Part shown: positions 54,138-63,164 of the stretch, piece after piece
Position numbering within the stretch: the first letter of the stretch is position 1
Layout: each line of letters begins with the position of its first letter
Assembly (NCBI GenBank): GCA_964534555.1
Contig: CAZHRK010000001.1
Location: 616,906-680,905 of the forward strand
DNA length: 64,000 bases
Reading direction: 5' to 3'
Origin: CAZHRK01 sp964534555
Lineage (GTDB): Bacteria > Babelota > Babeliae > Babelales > RVW-14
Translations under genes and position numbers: made by a program
Notes under the pieces: model-generated
Seen by the model: the letters and a program-made list of their open reading frames with translations, nothing else
What the model was told of the DNA's origin: nothing
Database searches by the model: none

Positions 54138-55523
54138 CTAAAAATCAGCATGTTTTGGAGTGCGTGGGAATGGGATAACATCTCTAATGTTTTCCATTCC
54201 CGTTGCGAAAAGAACCAATCGCTCAAGCCCTAGGCCAAAACCAGCATGAGGCACTGAGCCGTACTCCCTAAGCTGGGTGTACCACCAGTAGTCTTCTGGA
54301 TTAAGGTTCATTTCTCGCATGCGCGCAAGCAGCACATCAAGGCGCTCTTCACGCTGTGATCCGCCAATAATCTCGCCCACAGATGGCACAAGAACGTCCA
54401 TAGCGCTTACCGTCTTGCCACCTTCATCAAGGCGCATGTAAAACGCCTTAATATCTTTAGGGTAGTTCGTCAGAATAATTGGTTTTTTGACGTGCTCTTC
54501 TGCTAGGTAGCGCTCATGCTCTGATTGTAAGTCGATTCCCCACTTGACCGGGTACTCAAACTTCTTTGGTGCGTTTTCGAGGATTTTTATCGCTTCTGTG
54601 TATGTCATGCGCTCAAAGGGCGTATTGATAACGTGCTCAAGCTTATTGATAACACCTTTGCTGATAAAAGAATCAAAAAATGCCATATCATCAGGGCATG
54701 TTTCCATCAGGTGCTTGAGTGAATATTTGAGGTATGCCTCAGCGCAGTCCATATTATCTTTGAGGTCTGCAAATGCCATTTCTGGTTCGATCATCCAGAA
54801 CTCTGCAAGATGGCGGGAAGTATTTGAGTTCTCAGCCCTGAATGTTGGGCCAAACGTATAAATATCAGAAATCGCACAAGCGTATGTTTCACCATTAAGC
54901 TGGCCTGATACTGTCAGGAAAGCTGGCTTACCAAAAAAGTCTTGGCTGTAATCAACAGCGCCTTTGTCTGTCAGTGGTGGTTTGCGGTCATCGAGTGTTG
55001 TTACTCTAAACATTTGACCGGCACCTTCACAGTCTGATGCGGTAATAATTGGTGTGTGAAGGTAAACAAACCCACGCTCTTGGAAAAATCTATGTGTTGC
55101 GTATGAAAGTGCGTTTCTGGCACGAGCAACAGCTCCAAATGTATTGGTGCGACCACGCAAGTGTGCGATTGTGCGCAGGAACTCAAAGCTATGTTGCTTT
55201 TTCTGCAGTGGATACGCTTCAGCATCGCATTCGCCAAGTACTGTTATCGCTTTTGCTTTGATTTCTATTGGCTGCCCTTTTCCAGGACTCTTAACCACGA
55301 CGCCTTCAACAGCAACAGATGCCCCTGTTGTAAGCTTTTTCAAGATGTCTTCATACCCATTATAATCAGCATTAAGTACAACTTGCATGCCGTGGAAGCA
55401 TGATCCATCATAGACAGTGATAAACGAAAATTCTTTTGAGCTTCTTACTGATCTGATCCACCCTTTGATCGTAACATTCTGATCAAGGTTGCTCAGAGAG
55501 AGGCTTTTTATTTTTACACGCAT
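54138..55523 (-). CDS. asnS: Asparaginyl-tRNA synthetase
   Basis: 461 residues from the ATG at 55523 with AGAGGAAA upstream; the frame continues 24 codons further back. Class II synthetase: N-terminal OB-fold (VTIKGWIRSVRSSKEFSF), motif 2 region FRAENSNTSRHLAEFWMIEP, motif 3 GFGLGLERLVLFATGMENIR, and the AsnRS-type end PFPRTPKHADF. Presence of AsnRS means Asn-tRNA can be made directly rather than by amidation. Confidence 0.96.
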   Translation of the reverse strand: MRVKIKSLSLSNLDQNVTIKGWIRSVRSSKEFSFITVYDGSCFHGMQVVLNADYNGYEDILKKLTTGASVAVEGVVVKSPGKGQPIEIKAKAITVLGECDAEAYPLQKKQHSFEFLRTIAHLRGRTNTFGAVARARNALSYATHRFFQERGFVYLHTPIITASDCEGAGQMFRVTTLDDRKPPLTDKGAVDYSQDFFGKPAFLTVSGQLNGETYACAISDIYTFGPTFRAENSNTSRHLAEFWMIEPEMAFADLKDNMDCAEAYLKYSLKHLMETCPDDMAFFDSFISKGVINKLEHVINTPFERMTYTEAIKILENAPKKFEYPVKWGIDLQSEHERYLAEEHVKKPIILTNYPKDIKAFYMRLDEGGKTVSAMDVLVPSVGEIIGGSQREERLDVLLARMREMNLNPEDYWWYTQLREYGSVPHAGFGLGLERLVLFATGMENIRDVIPFPRTPKHADF

Positions 55524-55633
55524 GCTATTTCCTCTGGTGTTGAAGAAAGATACATCTGAACCAGACAAGCATAACGGCTGCATAAGATATGACAAGTAAT
55601 CGCATTATGAGATGTCTAAAAGATGTTTTTATT

Positions 55634-55662
55634 AGTACAAGATTAATTGTAATGATTATAAT
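55634..55662 (+). promoter_or_regulatory. Possible promoter of the C4HC3-finger gene
   Basis: Perfect -10 TATAAT at 55657-55662 with a weak -35 (AGTACA, 55634-55639) at 17-base spacing, 45 bases before the ATG. Confidence 0.45.
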
Positions 55663-55707
55663 GGCTTTTTTCAGAATCAATTTCACTGATGGAAAGGTTG
55701 TAGCTCT

Positions 55708-56829
55708 ATGAAAACATTACTGATGATGGTTTTTGTCTCACTTATGACGTGTAGTCTTACTGCTGCATCAGAGCGCCGTCAGCTCCAGGTTGCTGAGGCT
55801 CCATCAAGCGGTGTTGCTACGCCAGAGTGTCTTGTTTGCTTTGATTCTGTTGATGAAGCAACGCTGCATAAATGTCTTTGGTGCAATGCTGTTTGTCATG
55901 TGGAATGTTATGATTCTTCTGCTCGCGAAAATCAAAATTTAAGGGGTGTTTGTATTGTGTGCAAACTACCTTTGGATGGTGTAGCTGGCCTTTCAAAAGA
56001 TGATGCAAAAATCTTAGGTGATATTCTTCGACTCCCAGCAGCTGCTGATCAGACTGCATTTGTTGATCAAAGAATTAGGGCTCTGGCAGACTTTGCAGGC
56101 ACCCCAGGTAAAAATTTATTTTGGTGGCTTGCGCGCTTTAATAAATTATCCATGATTAAAATTCTTTTGCAGCGTGGTTTTGAGCTTAAGCCTGGTATTG
56201 CTCATGGTTTGATAGGATCAAAAGATATCGCAAAAGACCTACGAGTATTATTCGATATCCTTTGTGATCACCTTAAAGATACAAACCCATCTGCTTCTGA
56301 TCGTGCTGTCAAAGCAAGGGCGTTGCGCTCTATGTTACAATCGCAGCCATTAGGTGCTGCTCAGCCTATGTTTCTTGCAAAATTAATTACAAAAGCAAGC
56401 GGATCAGATGTTGCCCGCGTTGCTGCATTTGTCAGAGAAGTTGAGCACGTTGATTTTCCATCAACCACTCGTCGTTGCATAGAAACAGCGTCACCTCTTT
56501 TTTCTGAATCACTTTTTCATGCAGAAGAAGGGTGCCAATCACCGATTGAGGCGCTAAGAGCCAACCCTGAGATGTTTATATATGTAATTAAGTTTATTAA
56601 CTGTAAAGCGCTGCATAATATGCTTGATATTAGGTTTTCTGATGGTCAGCAATTTGGCCATGAACTCTTAACTCAGGCAGGATTAGCGTTTGAGATTGTT
56701 TCCAGATTAATTGATAACAGGTGTTGTGATAACGCAGACATCTTCTCAGCTCCAGCACCAAGCCAACCAGCGCCCCGTATGAATTTGTTTGATATAGGGC
56801 TAGCATTTTTTCGGCATTTATTTGCCTAA
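55708..56829 (+). CDS. Secreted protein with C4HC3 (RING-variant/PHD-type) zinc finger
   Basis: 373 residues. Signal peptide MKTLLMMVFVSLMTCSLTAA. Directly after it lies a complete zinc finger: Cys41, Cys44, Cys56, Cys59, His64, Cys67, Cys82, Cys85 (PECLVCFDS; KCLWCNAVCHVECYD; GVCIVCKLP), with the C4HC3 order of RINGv/PHD fingers. The rest (about 95-373) is helical, with an ankyrin-like stretch (NLFWWLARFNKLSMIKILLQ, then RGFELKPG). Such fingers are typical of eukaryotic E3 ligases (MARCH type) or chromatin readers and rare in bacteria. Likely an exported host-acting protein; inference. Confidence 0.8.
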   Translation: MKTLLMMVFVSLMTCSLTAASERRQLQVAEAPSSGVATPECLVCFDSVDEATLHKCLWCNAVCHVECYDSSARENQNLRGVCIVCKLPLDGVAGLSKDDAKILGDILRLPAAADQTAFVDQRIRALADFAGTPGKNLFWWLARFNKLSMIKILLQRGFELKPGIAHGLIGSKDIAKDLRVLFDILCDHLKDTNPSASDRAVKARALRSMLQSQPLGAAQPMFLAKLITKASGSDVARVAAFVREVEHVDFPSTTRRCIETASPLFSESLFHAEEGCQSPIEALRANPEMFIYVIKFINCKALHNMLDIRFSDGQQFGHELLTQAGLAFEIVSRLIDNRCCDNADIFSAPAPSQPAPRMNLFDIGLAFFRHLFA

Positions 56830-56842
56830 ATAAAGTTACTGA

Positions 56843-56881
56843 TAAGAGGTGCGAGCAAATTTTTTTGATCAGCACCTCTTA
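56843..56881. terminator. Hairpin terminator between convergent genes
   Basis: TAAGAGGTGC (56843-56852) pairs with GCACCTCTTA (56872-56881); the loop contains a T7 run. Confidence 0.65.
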
Positions 56882-57100
56882 GCGGTGACGATGCTTATAA
56901 AAGCTTCCAGGCTTTCTAGGCAGATCTTTTCTGTCGGCCATTCTGTCACGTTCCGCCGCACGTTGCTGTTCTATTGTGTTTGCAAGTTGTTCTCTTCTGT
57001 ACTCTGCAAATGCCGCACCCATTCTGCGGATATCATCAGCGTTTCTTGCTGCCTCTTGCATATGGAGCGCCAGCAGCATCGCAATAAATTCAGCAACCAT
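56879..57100 (-). CDS. Very small basic helical protein
   Basis: 73 residues with AAAGGA eight bases before the ATG. The first 14 residues (MVAEFIAMLLALHM) are hydrophobic enough for a short signal or anchor, but lack a basic start. The rest is a charged helix (DDIRRMGAAFAEYRREQLAN) with a basic end (RKPGSFYKHRHR). It is followed by a terminator. The ribosome binding site and terminator support it as a real gene; function unknown. Confidence 0.5.
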   Translation of the reverse strand: MVAEFIAMLLALHMQEAARNADDIRRMGAAFAEYRREQLANTIEQQRAAERDRMADRKDLPRKPGSFYKHRHR

Positions 57101-57363
57101 AAGAGTCCTTTCTGCGGTGATTTTTAGATTTTACTTTCATGAAATCTAGCAGCAAATGTTTTTGGCAGCTAGAAGTTTGTTATCTATTTTGCTTGTTTTA
57201 ATTCCGTTATTAATACGTAAGTGTTGGTCATATCGTCAGATCAAAACAGTTAATATCTTTTTATCTTGAGAATTTTTGCTCAAAAATGCACTTCTTAGAT
57301 AAGCGTTTGATTAAGCAACTGAGCGCAAATCTAAACCGCACATGATTAAAAGGAGTTTGGTTT

Positions 57364-57846
57364 ATGTTGTATGCCATCCTATTTGTCCTTGCATTTTTTT
57401 GTTATGCAGAACCCGCAACGGCGCCAGCGTTGTCTTTTGATCATGATGCTGAAGTTGGTCTATCGTCTGACGAGTGTAGTATTTGTTTTTGCAGTCTTAA
57501 AGACCCTAAGCTTGGGGCTGTTGTGGTTCTTGTGTGTGGTGGGCAGTGGGAGCATATTTTCCATAAAAAATGTATTGATCACTGGCTTGAAACCGTAGGG
57601 AGAAAAGACTGCCCGATTTGTCGTAGAATAGTTACCAAGGAAAGTTTGTGTGCCTGCTGGGCAGCTGCACTGTCCACTGATAGTAAAAAAACGCACGAAG
57701 ATGGTAGCGTTTATCCTCGCGAGCGCGTTGATGGTTCATGTGCTGGGGTAAGAAGGTGCTTCATGCAGCATCGCACAGAAGCTCTACTAACGGCATTAGT
57801 TGGGGGTTCTATTTTTGTCTATTACTCGATTATTTCATGCGGTTAA
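57364..57846 (+). CDS. Secreted/membrane RING-H2 finger protein
   Basis: 160 residues, AAGGAG before the ATG. Signal peptide MLYAILFVLAFFCYAEPATA. Complete RING-H2 finger: Cys38, Cys41, Cys58, His64, His67, Cys70, Cys83, Cys86 (ECSICFC; EHIFHKKCIDHWLE; DCPICRR). The residues that contact E2 enzymes in known RING ligases are also present: Ile40 after the first Cys and Trp74. A C-terminal hydrophobic segment (LLTALVGGSIFVYYSIIS) may anchor it. This is the layout of eukaryotic transmembrane E3 ubiquitin ligases. Its last four bases overlap mutS tail to tail. Confidence 0.85.
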   Translation: MLYAILFVLAFFCYAEPATAPALSFDHDAEVGLSSDECSICFCSLKDPKLGAVVVLVCGGQWEHIFHKKCIDHWLETVGRKDCPICRRIVTKESLCACWAAALSTDSKKTHEDGSVYPRERVDGSCAGVRRCFMQHRTEALLTALVGGSIFVYYSIISCG

Positions 57847-60431
57847 TCGTCTGCTATCTGCGCCTGCGCTGCAAGCTCCCACACAAGGTCAAATGCTTGC
57901 TTGGGTGTTAGTGTATTGCAATCAATTGATGCAAGCCGACTGACGACAACATGCTGTCTTGCTGGAATTATTGTTGGGTTATTATTTGTGTGCGCGCTAA
58001 GGCTATGATGCACAGCTGCTACGTCTTTTTGATCGACCATGTGCTGATTAAGAAGTGTTTGCGCCCGTGCAATAATACTTTTAGGTACATGCGCAAGCTT
58101 TGCTACATGCAGCCCAAAGCTTCCAGCTGCAACCCCAGGCAATACCGTATGCAAAAAGATAATGTTTTCACCAACGGTTTTGCTTGCCAGGTGGTAGTTT
58201 TTTATTCCAGCTTTTTGTTCTTCAAGCGCTGTCAGCTCATGATAGTGCGTTGCAAATAAGCACTTGCTCTTGAGTACCGTGTGAATATGTTCAAGAATAG
58301 CTTGAGCAAGGGACATACCGTCATATGTGCTTGTTCCACGGCCCACTTCATCAAGGATAACAAGGCTTTTATGTGTTGCTTGGGTGCATATGGTCGCAGT
58401 TTCTTCCATTTCAACAAGGAACGTACTTTTACCCTCTGCCAGATTATCTCCCGACCCAATTCGCGTAAAAATCCTATCAAGAATAGGAAGCGCAGCTGAT
58501 TGTGCTGGTACAAAGCTCCCGCACTGTGCCATGAGATTAATAAGTGCTGCCTGGCGTAAATAGGTAGATTTACCGCCCATGTTTGGCCCTGTTATGATCA
58601 ATGTTGACTGTGAATCATCAAGCACTAAATCATTAGCCTGAAAAGCCTGGGTTGTTGCTTGTTCTACGATTGGGTGGCGCCCTTGGCGAATAATAAGAGA
58701 CCTATTATCATGAAATACTGGTCTGCAATAATCAAACTCATGTGCTGTTTTTGCAAAACCAAAAAGCCCATCAAGATACGCAATACTCTGAGCAAGCGCT
58801 CGCAGCTGCTGTGTGTATGATGCTACATCTGCTTTTACTCGAGCAAAAACATTTTCTTCTATCGCGCCAAGCTCTTGTTCTGCACGGCTCAAATCTGCTT
58901 CTAGCTGTTTGAGCTCTGGCGTGGTAAAGCGTTTGCGATTTGCAAGCGTTTGTACGTGCTGATAGCGCTCAGGGATTTTTTCTGTGTGTGTGTTTGTTAT
59001 CTCAATATAATATCCAGTAATTCCATTAAACCCGACTTTAAGGCTCCCAATATTTGTTGAAGCGACTTCAGCTTGTTCAAATTCAAGAAACGCAACTTTA
59101 CCTTTTTTGTGCAGGGCAAAAAGGTGATCAAGATTGTGGTCAAACCCGACCTTGATGGTATACGGATGCGTTGGGTCATCATTAATACTTGCATCAAGAA
59201 GGTTTTTGAGCGCGCTAAAATCATGCATCCGATCAGCAAGCATTGTGCTAAGCGAACACGGTAATGTGCTTAAAAGCTGCTTTATCTCTGGGATGATCCC
59301 AAGCGAGTCTCGTAGCCCACGATAATCAATAACAAGCGCGCGGCCAAGTGCAATACGTCCGACGATACGCTCTAAATCAGCAATACCAGAAAGCAGTTTT
59401 TCAAGCTTTTGTTGTGTCGCTACAGAAGAGACCAGTGCTTGCACCATTTCAAGGCGTTGCTCAATCGCACTCTTGTGCACCAGCGGGCGCGTCAGCCATT
59501 TTTTTATAGTGCGTGATCCCATGGGAGTTTGTGCTTTATCAAGAACACTTAAAAGTGTGTTTTTGCTACTGCCATCATGACTGTTTTGCACGATATCTAG
59601 GTTGCGCTGTGTTGCTGCATCGATAATCAAATAGTCGTCTGGTTGGTACACGTGCAATGTTTTAAACTGCTCATGGGCGACTATATTTTGCCGTGCGAGG
59701 TAGCGCTCAAGGGTTATAATGCTTTCGCTCATCCCCGGAGTTTGAGTGATCAAAGACTCTGTTTTAGGCCCGAGATTAATAATCCATGGCTCAGGGAGTA
59801 GTGCGCCATTAAGCTGCCCATCAGCAACTTCAACAAAGCTTACGTAGTAACCAAGTTTTTTAAAATACCCTGAAAGCTGCTGACTCTCTTTTGTTTTGGG
59901 GATAATAATTTCATCAGGAAAAAAGCGCGCCAGCTCAGCTTCAATACTACGAGGCGCATCAAGCGACACGATTGTGCCAAAAAGCTGAGATGTTAAAAGC
60001 TCACCAAAAAGGAGTGTCAGCTTATCTTGGTGCGGGTAGCATGAGAGCAGGTACGATGCTGATTTATCCTGCAGCATTGAGCTTTCGGTCAGTGTTGCAG
60101 GTGTAAAGACATGCGTGATGCCGCGCTCGACAACTTGTCCAGGAATAGGCTTAGTCAGCTGCTGGCAAAGCGCTACGCGATGGCCTGCTTTTATCAGCTT
60201 GGTTAAATAATAATTGAGTGCGTGCACAGGAATACCGCAAAGCGGTATGTCTTCGCCTTGGTTTTTACCTCGTTTTGTGAGTGCTATCGCAAGTGCTTGT
60301 GCTGCGATTTTTGCATCATCAAAAAAGAGTTCATAAAAATCACCAACCTGAAAAAAAAGAAGTGTATCTTCGTACTGAGCTTTAATCGCAAAGTACTGCT
60401 GCATCAGGGGGGTAATTTTTTCTGTCGACAT
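57843..60431 (-). CDS. mutS: DNA mismatch repair protein MutS
   Basis: 862 residues, normal length. Mismatch-binding GDFYELF with the Phe-x-Glu near residues 33-35, connector and lever regions, then the ATPase: Walker A GPNMGGKSTYLRQAALIN (about residue 612), the ST-type SGDNLAEGKSTFLVEM, Walker B LVILDEVGRGTSTYDG and FATHYHEL. No strong ribosome binding site is seen. mutL is not in the window. Confidence 0.97.
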   Translation of the reverse strand: MSTEKITPLMQQYFAIKAQYEDTLLFFQVGDFYELFFDDAKIAAQALAIALTKRGKNQGEDIPLCGIPVHALNYYLTKLIKAGHRVALCQQLTKPIPGQVVERGITHVFTPATLTESSMLQDKSASYLLSCYPHQDKLTLLFGELLTSQLFGTIVSLDAPRSIEAELARFFPDEIIIPKTKESQQLSGYFKKLGYYVSFVEVADGQLNGALLPEPWIINLGPKTESLITQTPGMSESIITLERYLARQNIVAHEQFKTLHVYQPDDYLIIDAATQRNLDIVQNSHDGSSKNTLLSVLDKAQTPMGSRTIKKWLTRPLVHKSAIEQRLEMVQALVSSVATQQKLEKLLSGIADLERIVGRIALGRALVIDYRGLRDSLGIIPEIKQLLSTLPCSLSTMLADRMHDFSALKNLLDASINDDPTHPYTIKVGFDHNLDHLFALHKKGKVAFLEFEQAEVASTNIGSLKVGFNGITGYYIEITNTHTEKIPERYQHVQTLANRKRFTTPELKQLEADLSRAEQELGAIEENVFARVKADVASYTQQLRALAQSIAYLDGLFGFAKTAHEFDYCRPVFHDNRSLIIRQGRHPIVEQATTQAFQANDLVLDDSQSTLIITGPNMGGKSTYLRQAALINLMAQCGSFVPAQSAALPILDRIFTRIGSGDNLAEGKSTFLVEMEETATICTQATHKSLVILDEVGRGTSTYDGMSLAQAILEHIHTVLKSKCLFATHYHELTALEEQKAGIKNYHLASKTVGENIIFLHTVLPGVAAGSFGLHVAKLAHVPKSIIARAQTLLNQHMVDQKDVAAVHHSLSAHTNNNPTIIPARQHVVVSRLASIDCNTLTPKQAFDLVWELAAQAQIADD

Positions 60432-60536
60432 AGTGCACTAATTATTAATAGTGATTGTTGAAATTTATAGCGCACCATCTTAGCATATCTCTCTTGTTAT
60501 GAGTAGTACGGCCCTTTAAATAGAAAGAGAGAGCGT

Positions 60537-60857
60537 ATGTTGTTCTGTGGGCTAAAACTAGTTGCACTTATTTTGGTTACTTTTGCATCAGGCATAGATC
60601 TAAAAGCAGGCAGAAAGGGGGGCGCTGCAACTATTGAAAAAAAAGATAGAAGGGCTGCAGCTGGAGGAGCAAAAGTAAGCAGGGGCGAGCGTAAAAAAGA
60701 CAAAGCAGGTCGCGCGCTTGCATATACTTATTTGAGAAAGTGCTTGATGGAACAAGCAGAAAAAGAGGGCTGGACAACCGAGCGATTTGCAGCTGAATGC
60801 GCCAAAATTGGAGCTGCTTTTTCTGATGATTATGATGCAGATTCAGACTCTGAATAG
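60537..60857 (+). CDS. Small secreted basic protein, paralogue of next gene
   Basis: 106 residues. Signal peptide MLFCGLKLVALILVTFASG. A basic Lys/Arg/Gly-rich stretch (RKGGAATIEKKDRRAAAGGA) precedes a helix-containing unit LMEQAEKEGWTTERFAAECA that matches LLKQAEKECWSNEQFVLAWG in the next gene. Acidic end (DDYDADSDSE). Unknown family. Confidence 0.68.
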   Translation: MLFCGLKLVALILVTFASGIDLKAGRKGGAATIEKKDRRAAAGGAKVSRGERKKDKAGRALAYTYLRKCLMEQAEKEGWTTERFAAECAKIGAAFSDDYDADSDSE

Positions 60858-60969
60858 CTGTATTTAAGTGCTCTTTGTAATGTTGTAGTTGATAAACAGC
60901 AGTGATGAGCGTATGATGTTTCCCCCTGAAGGAAAATCATCTCAGTCAATTATATGAAAGTGGTTTATA

Positions 60970-61209
60970 ATGCTAACAATTTTGCGACTTTTAATCATTG
61001 GTAGTTTGTTTGCGACATCATCTGTTCAGCTTCACTCAGCAGCTGCGCGCAAGGGAGCTGTTTCTGGTAAAAAGGCAAAACAAGCGCAAGCTGAAATTCT
61101 CAAAGAGGCGCGTGCAAAATTATTAAAACAGGCAGAAAAAGAGTGCTGGTCAAACGAGCAGTTTGTACTTGCTTGGGGAAAAGTTCTTAGCGACCTTGGT
61201 TTGGCTTAA
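60970..61209 (+). CDS. Small secreted basic protein, paralogue of previous gene
   Basis: 79 residues. Signal peptide MLTILRLLIIGSLFATSSVQ. A short basic linker (RKGAVSGKKAKQAQAE) is followed by the shared unit LLKQAEKECWSNEQF. It lacks the acidic tail of the neighbour. The two genes lie in tandem, 112 bases apart, and cmk follows 53 bases later. Confidence 0.66.
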   Translation: MLTILRLLIIGSLFATSSVQLHSAAARKGAVSGKKAKQAQAEILKEARAKLLKQAEKECWSNEQFVLAWGKVLSDLGLA

Positions 61210-61262
61210 ATAATCTTTCCAGCCACTAGTTTGTAAGATATTTATATGAAAGATTACTGCTC

Positions 61263-61949
61263 ATGACAATTACGATTGATGGACCTGTTGCCAGTGGCAA
61301 AAGCAGTGTCGCACGACTTCTTGCTATGCGCCTTGGTTTTTATTATTTGAATACAGGAATGCTCTATCGTGGCGCTGCGTATGTCATAATCCATGAGCGT
61401 GGCGATGGTGTGATGACACCAGCAGCTCTTGATGCATTGTCGTACGATCAGCTTGCATGTATTAGTGATCTTTCATATGAATATCATGATAATAAGCCAC
61501 ATGTATTCTATAAAAATCAGGATATTTCTCAGCAGCTTTATAGCCCAGTGCTTGATAGAGCCGCATCTATTGTTTCTGCTGTTGTATCTGTGCGCGCACT
61601 GCTGCTTGATGTGCAGCGCGCAGTGAGCAAAAAATATAGTATTGTTGCTGATGGCAGAGATTGCGGGACGGTTGTTTTTCCTGATGCACAGGCGAAATTC
61701 TTTTTAACTGCCGATCCTGAAATTCGTGCGCGTAGGCTTATTGCAGATGCAGCACGAAAAAATGATAATCTTTCGTTTGAGCAAGCTCTTGCGCAGCTAC
61801 ATGAGCGAGATCAGCGCGATGCTACGCGTGTTATAGCTCCGCTTCGTCAGCCTCAAGATGCTCTTGTGATAGACAACTCTCATCTGACGCTTGATCAGAC
61901 CCTTGATCTAATGGCTCAGCATGTTGGCCGGCTAGTCGCGCAGCAATAA
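61263..61949 (+). CDS. cmk: Cytidylate kinase
   Basis: 228 residues; phosphorylates CMP/dCMP. P-loop TIDGPVASGKSSVARLLA near the N-terminus, NTGMLYRGAAYVI, and DGRDCGTVVFPDAQAKFFLT followed by ARARRL-type Arg residues (EIRARRLIADAARK) are typical. Its last 119 bases overlap the 3' end of the convergent glycosyltransferase gene. Confidence 0.95.
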   Translation: MTITIDGPVASGKSSVARLLAMRLGFYYLNTGMLYRGAAYVIIHERGDGVMTPAALDALSYDQLACISDLSYEYHDNKPHVFYKNQDISQQLYSPVLDRAASIVSAVVSVRALLLDVQRAVSKKYSIVADGRDCGTVVFPDAQAKFFLTADPEIRARRLIADAARKNDNLSFEQALAQLHERDQRDATRVIAPLRQPQDALVIDNSHLTLDQTLDLMAQHVGRLVAQQ

Positions 61950-63090
61950 CCTCCGCATACAAATCTAAGTATTGATCGACTACCGCTTCGGGTGAAAAAT
62001 ATCGCTGATACACCTCTTGTGCTGCTTGCCCCAGCGTTTTTTGTACATCATGTGATACAATAAGTTTTTCAAGCGCATCTTTTACAGATGCTTCTGTATG
62101 ATCAAATTGAATGCATGCGTTATGTGCGCCAAAAAAGTCACCAAGCATCATCCCTTTGCTGAGTAGCAGTGGAAGCTTGTGCTGCGCTGCCTCTAGGGTG
62201 CTGAGGCCAAATCCTTCGTCCTTGCTTGCAAGAATAAAGGCATCACAATACGCAAGGAGCTCATCAACCTCTTTGTAAAAACCTGTTAGCAAAATGCGAT
62301 TATTAAGATTGAGCGTGGCAACTGTTTTTTTGACTTTTGACATTCTTGGGCCATCGCCTACAAATACAAGGTAGAGCGGCGCCTTCTCACAAAGGCTCTT
62401 TGCTCCTTTGCACACGAGTTCGTAATCTTTAAATGGGTGGCTTGTGTACATGTTACCCACCATAACAAGAACAAATGCATTATCAGGCAGCTCCCAATTA
62501 AATTTGTCTTTAAAAAATGCTTGCTGGCTCATGCTGCGCGTAAGCTTTTCTTGGGTGTTTGTGAGTGGTGAAATAACGCGCGCTATCAGCTGGTCATTTT
62601 TATTTTTTTCAATATTTGCTTCATTGATATGCACGATTGCATCAAGCGGGCGTACTGGTTTGCCAAAAATAAATTTATTAAAATGATTGGTGAAAATAAG
62701 CGGCACGCTGGTGCGTGTTTTTTCGAGCATGGTTACTTCATCAAAGCAGTTGCAGTGAACAAGATCAAAATGGTTTTCTGCAAGAATCTCAGATAGTTGG
62801 CGACTGAATTCAACTTTTCTCCCGCCCCTGCAGTTATAACTTGTGCTTAGTGGAGTGACAGGAACGGACTCTTGGATGCATTTTTTATGGAGGCTGCTTT
62901 TATTTTTAACCACAAGTGAGCAGTTGATACCCTTTTGGGTTATGTTTTTGTAGTGTTCAATAACGTGTTTTTCCATACCGGTGGTACCGTCAAAACGACC
63001 ATCAAAAAGGCAAACACTCAGGAGTGATAGTGGCTCTTCTGCGCGTAAGATTGCACACAGTGATAGTGCTAGAAGAAAAATAAGTTTCAT
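61831..63090 (-). CDS. Glycosyltransferase family 4 (GT-B) with signal peptide
   Basis: 419 residues, AGGGAG before the ATG. An N-terminal hydrophobic signal (MKLIFLLALSLCAILRAEEP) precedes the usual first strand (LLSVCLFDGRFDGTTGMEKH). The C-terminal half has the donor-binding pattern LVFVGDGPRMSKVK, RILLTGFYKEVDELLAYCDA and DEGFGLSTLEAAQHKLPLLL with the E-x7-E motif. Glycosyltransferases of this class normally work in the cytoplasm, so export is unusual. The last 39 codons are acidic (DQGSDQASDESC) and are encoded opposite the end of cmk. It may glycosylate something outside the cytoplasm, perhaps in the host; inference. Confidence 0.82.
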   Translation of the reverse strand: MKLIFLLALSLCAILRAEEPLSLLSVCLFDGRFDGTTGMEKHVIEHYKNITQKGINCSLVVKNKSSLHKKCIQESVPVTPLSTSYNCRGGRKVEFSRQLSEILAENHFDLVHCNCFDEVTMLEKTRTSVPLIFTNHFNKFIFGKPVRPLDAIVHINEANIEKNKNDQLIARVISPLTNTQEKLTRSMSQQAFFKDKFNWELPDNAFVLVMVGNMYTSHPFKDYELVCKGAKSLCEKAPLYLVFVGDGPRMSKVKKTVATLNLNNRILLTGFYKEVDELLAYCDAFILASKDEGFGLSTLEAAQHKLPLLLSKGMMLGDFFGAHNACIQFDHTEASVKDALEKLIVSHDVQKTLGQAAQEVYQRYFSPEAVVDQYLDLYAEVIAARLAGQHAEPLDQGSDQASDESCLSQEHLEADEAEL

Positions 63091-63164
63091 AACATCACTC
63101 CCTAAAAAAAGAGGGGCCCCGCATTACGCACGGCCCCTTGATCTCAAACACTCATGTAAAGGTA

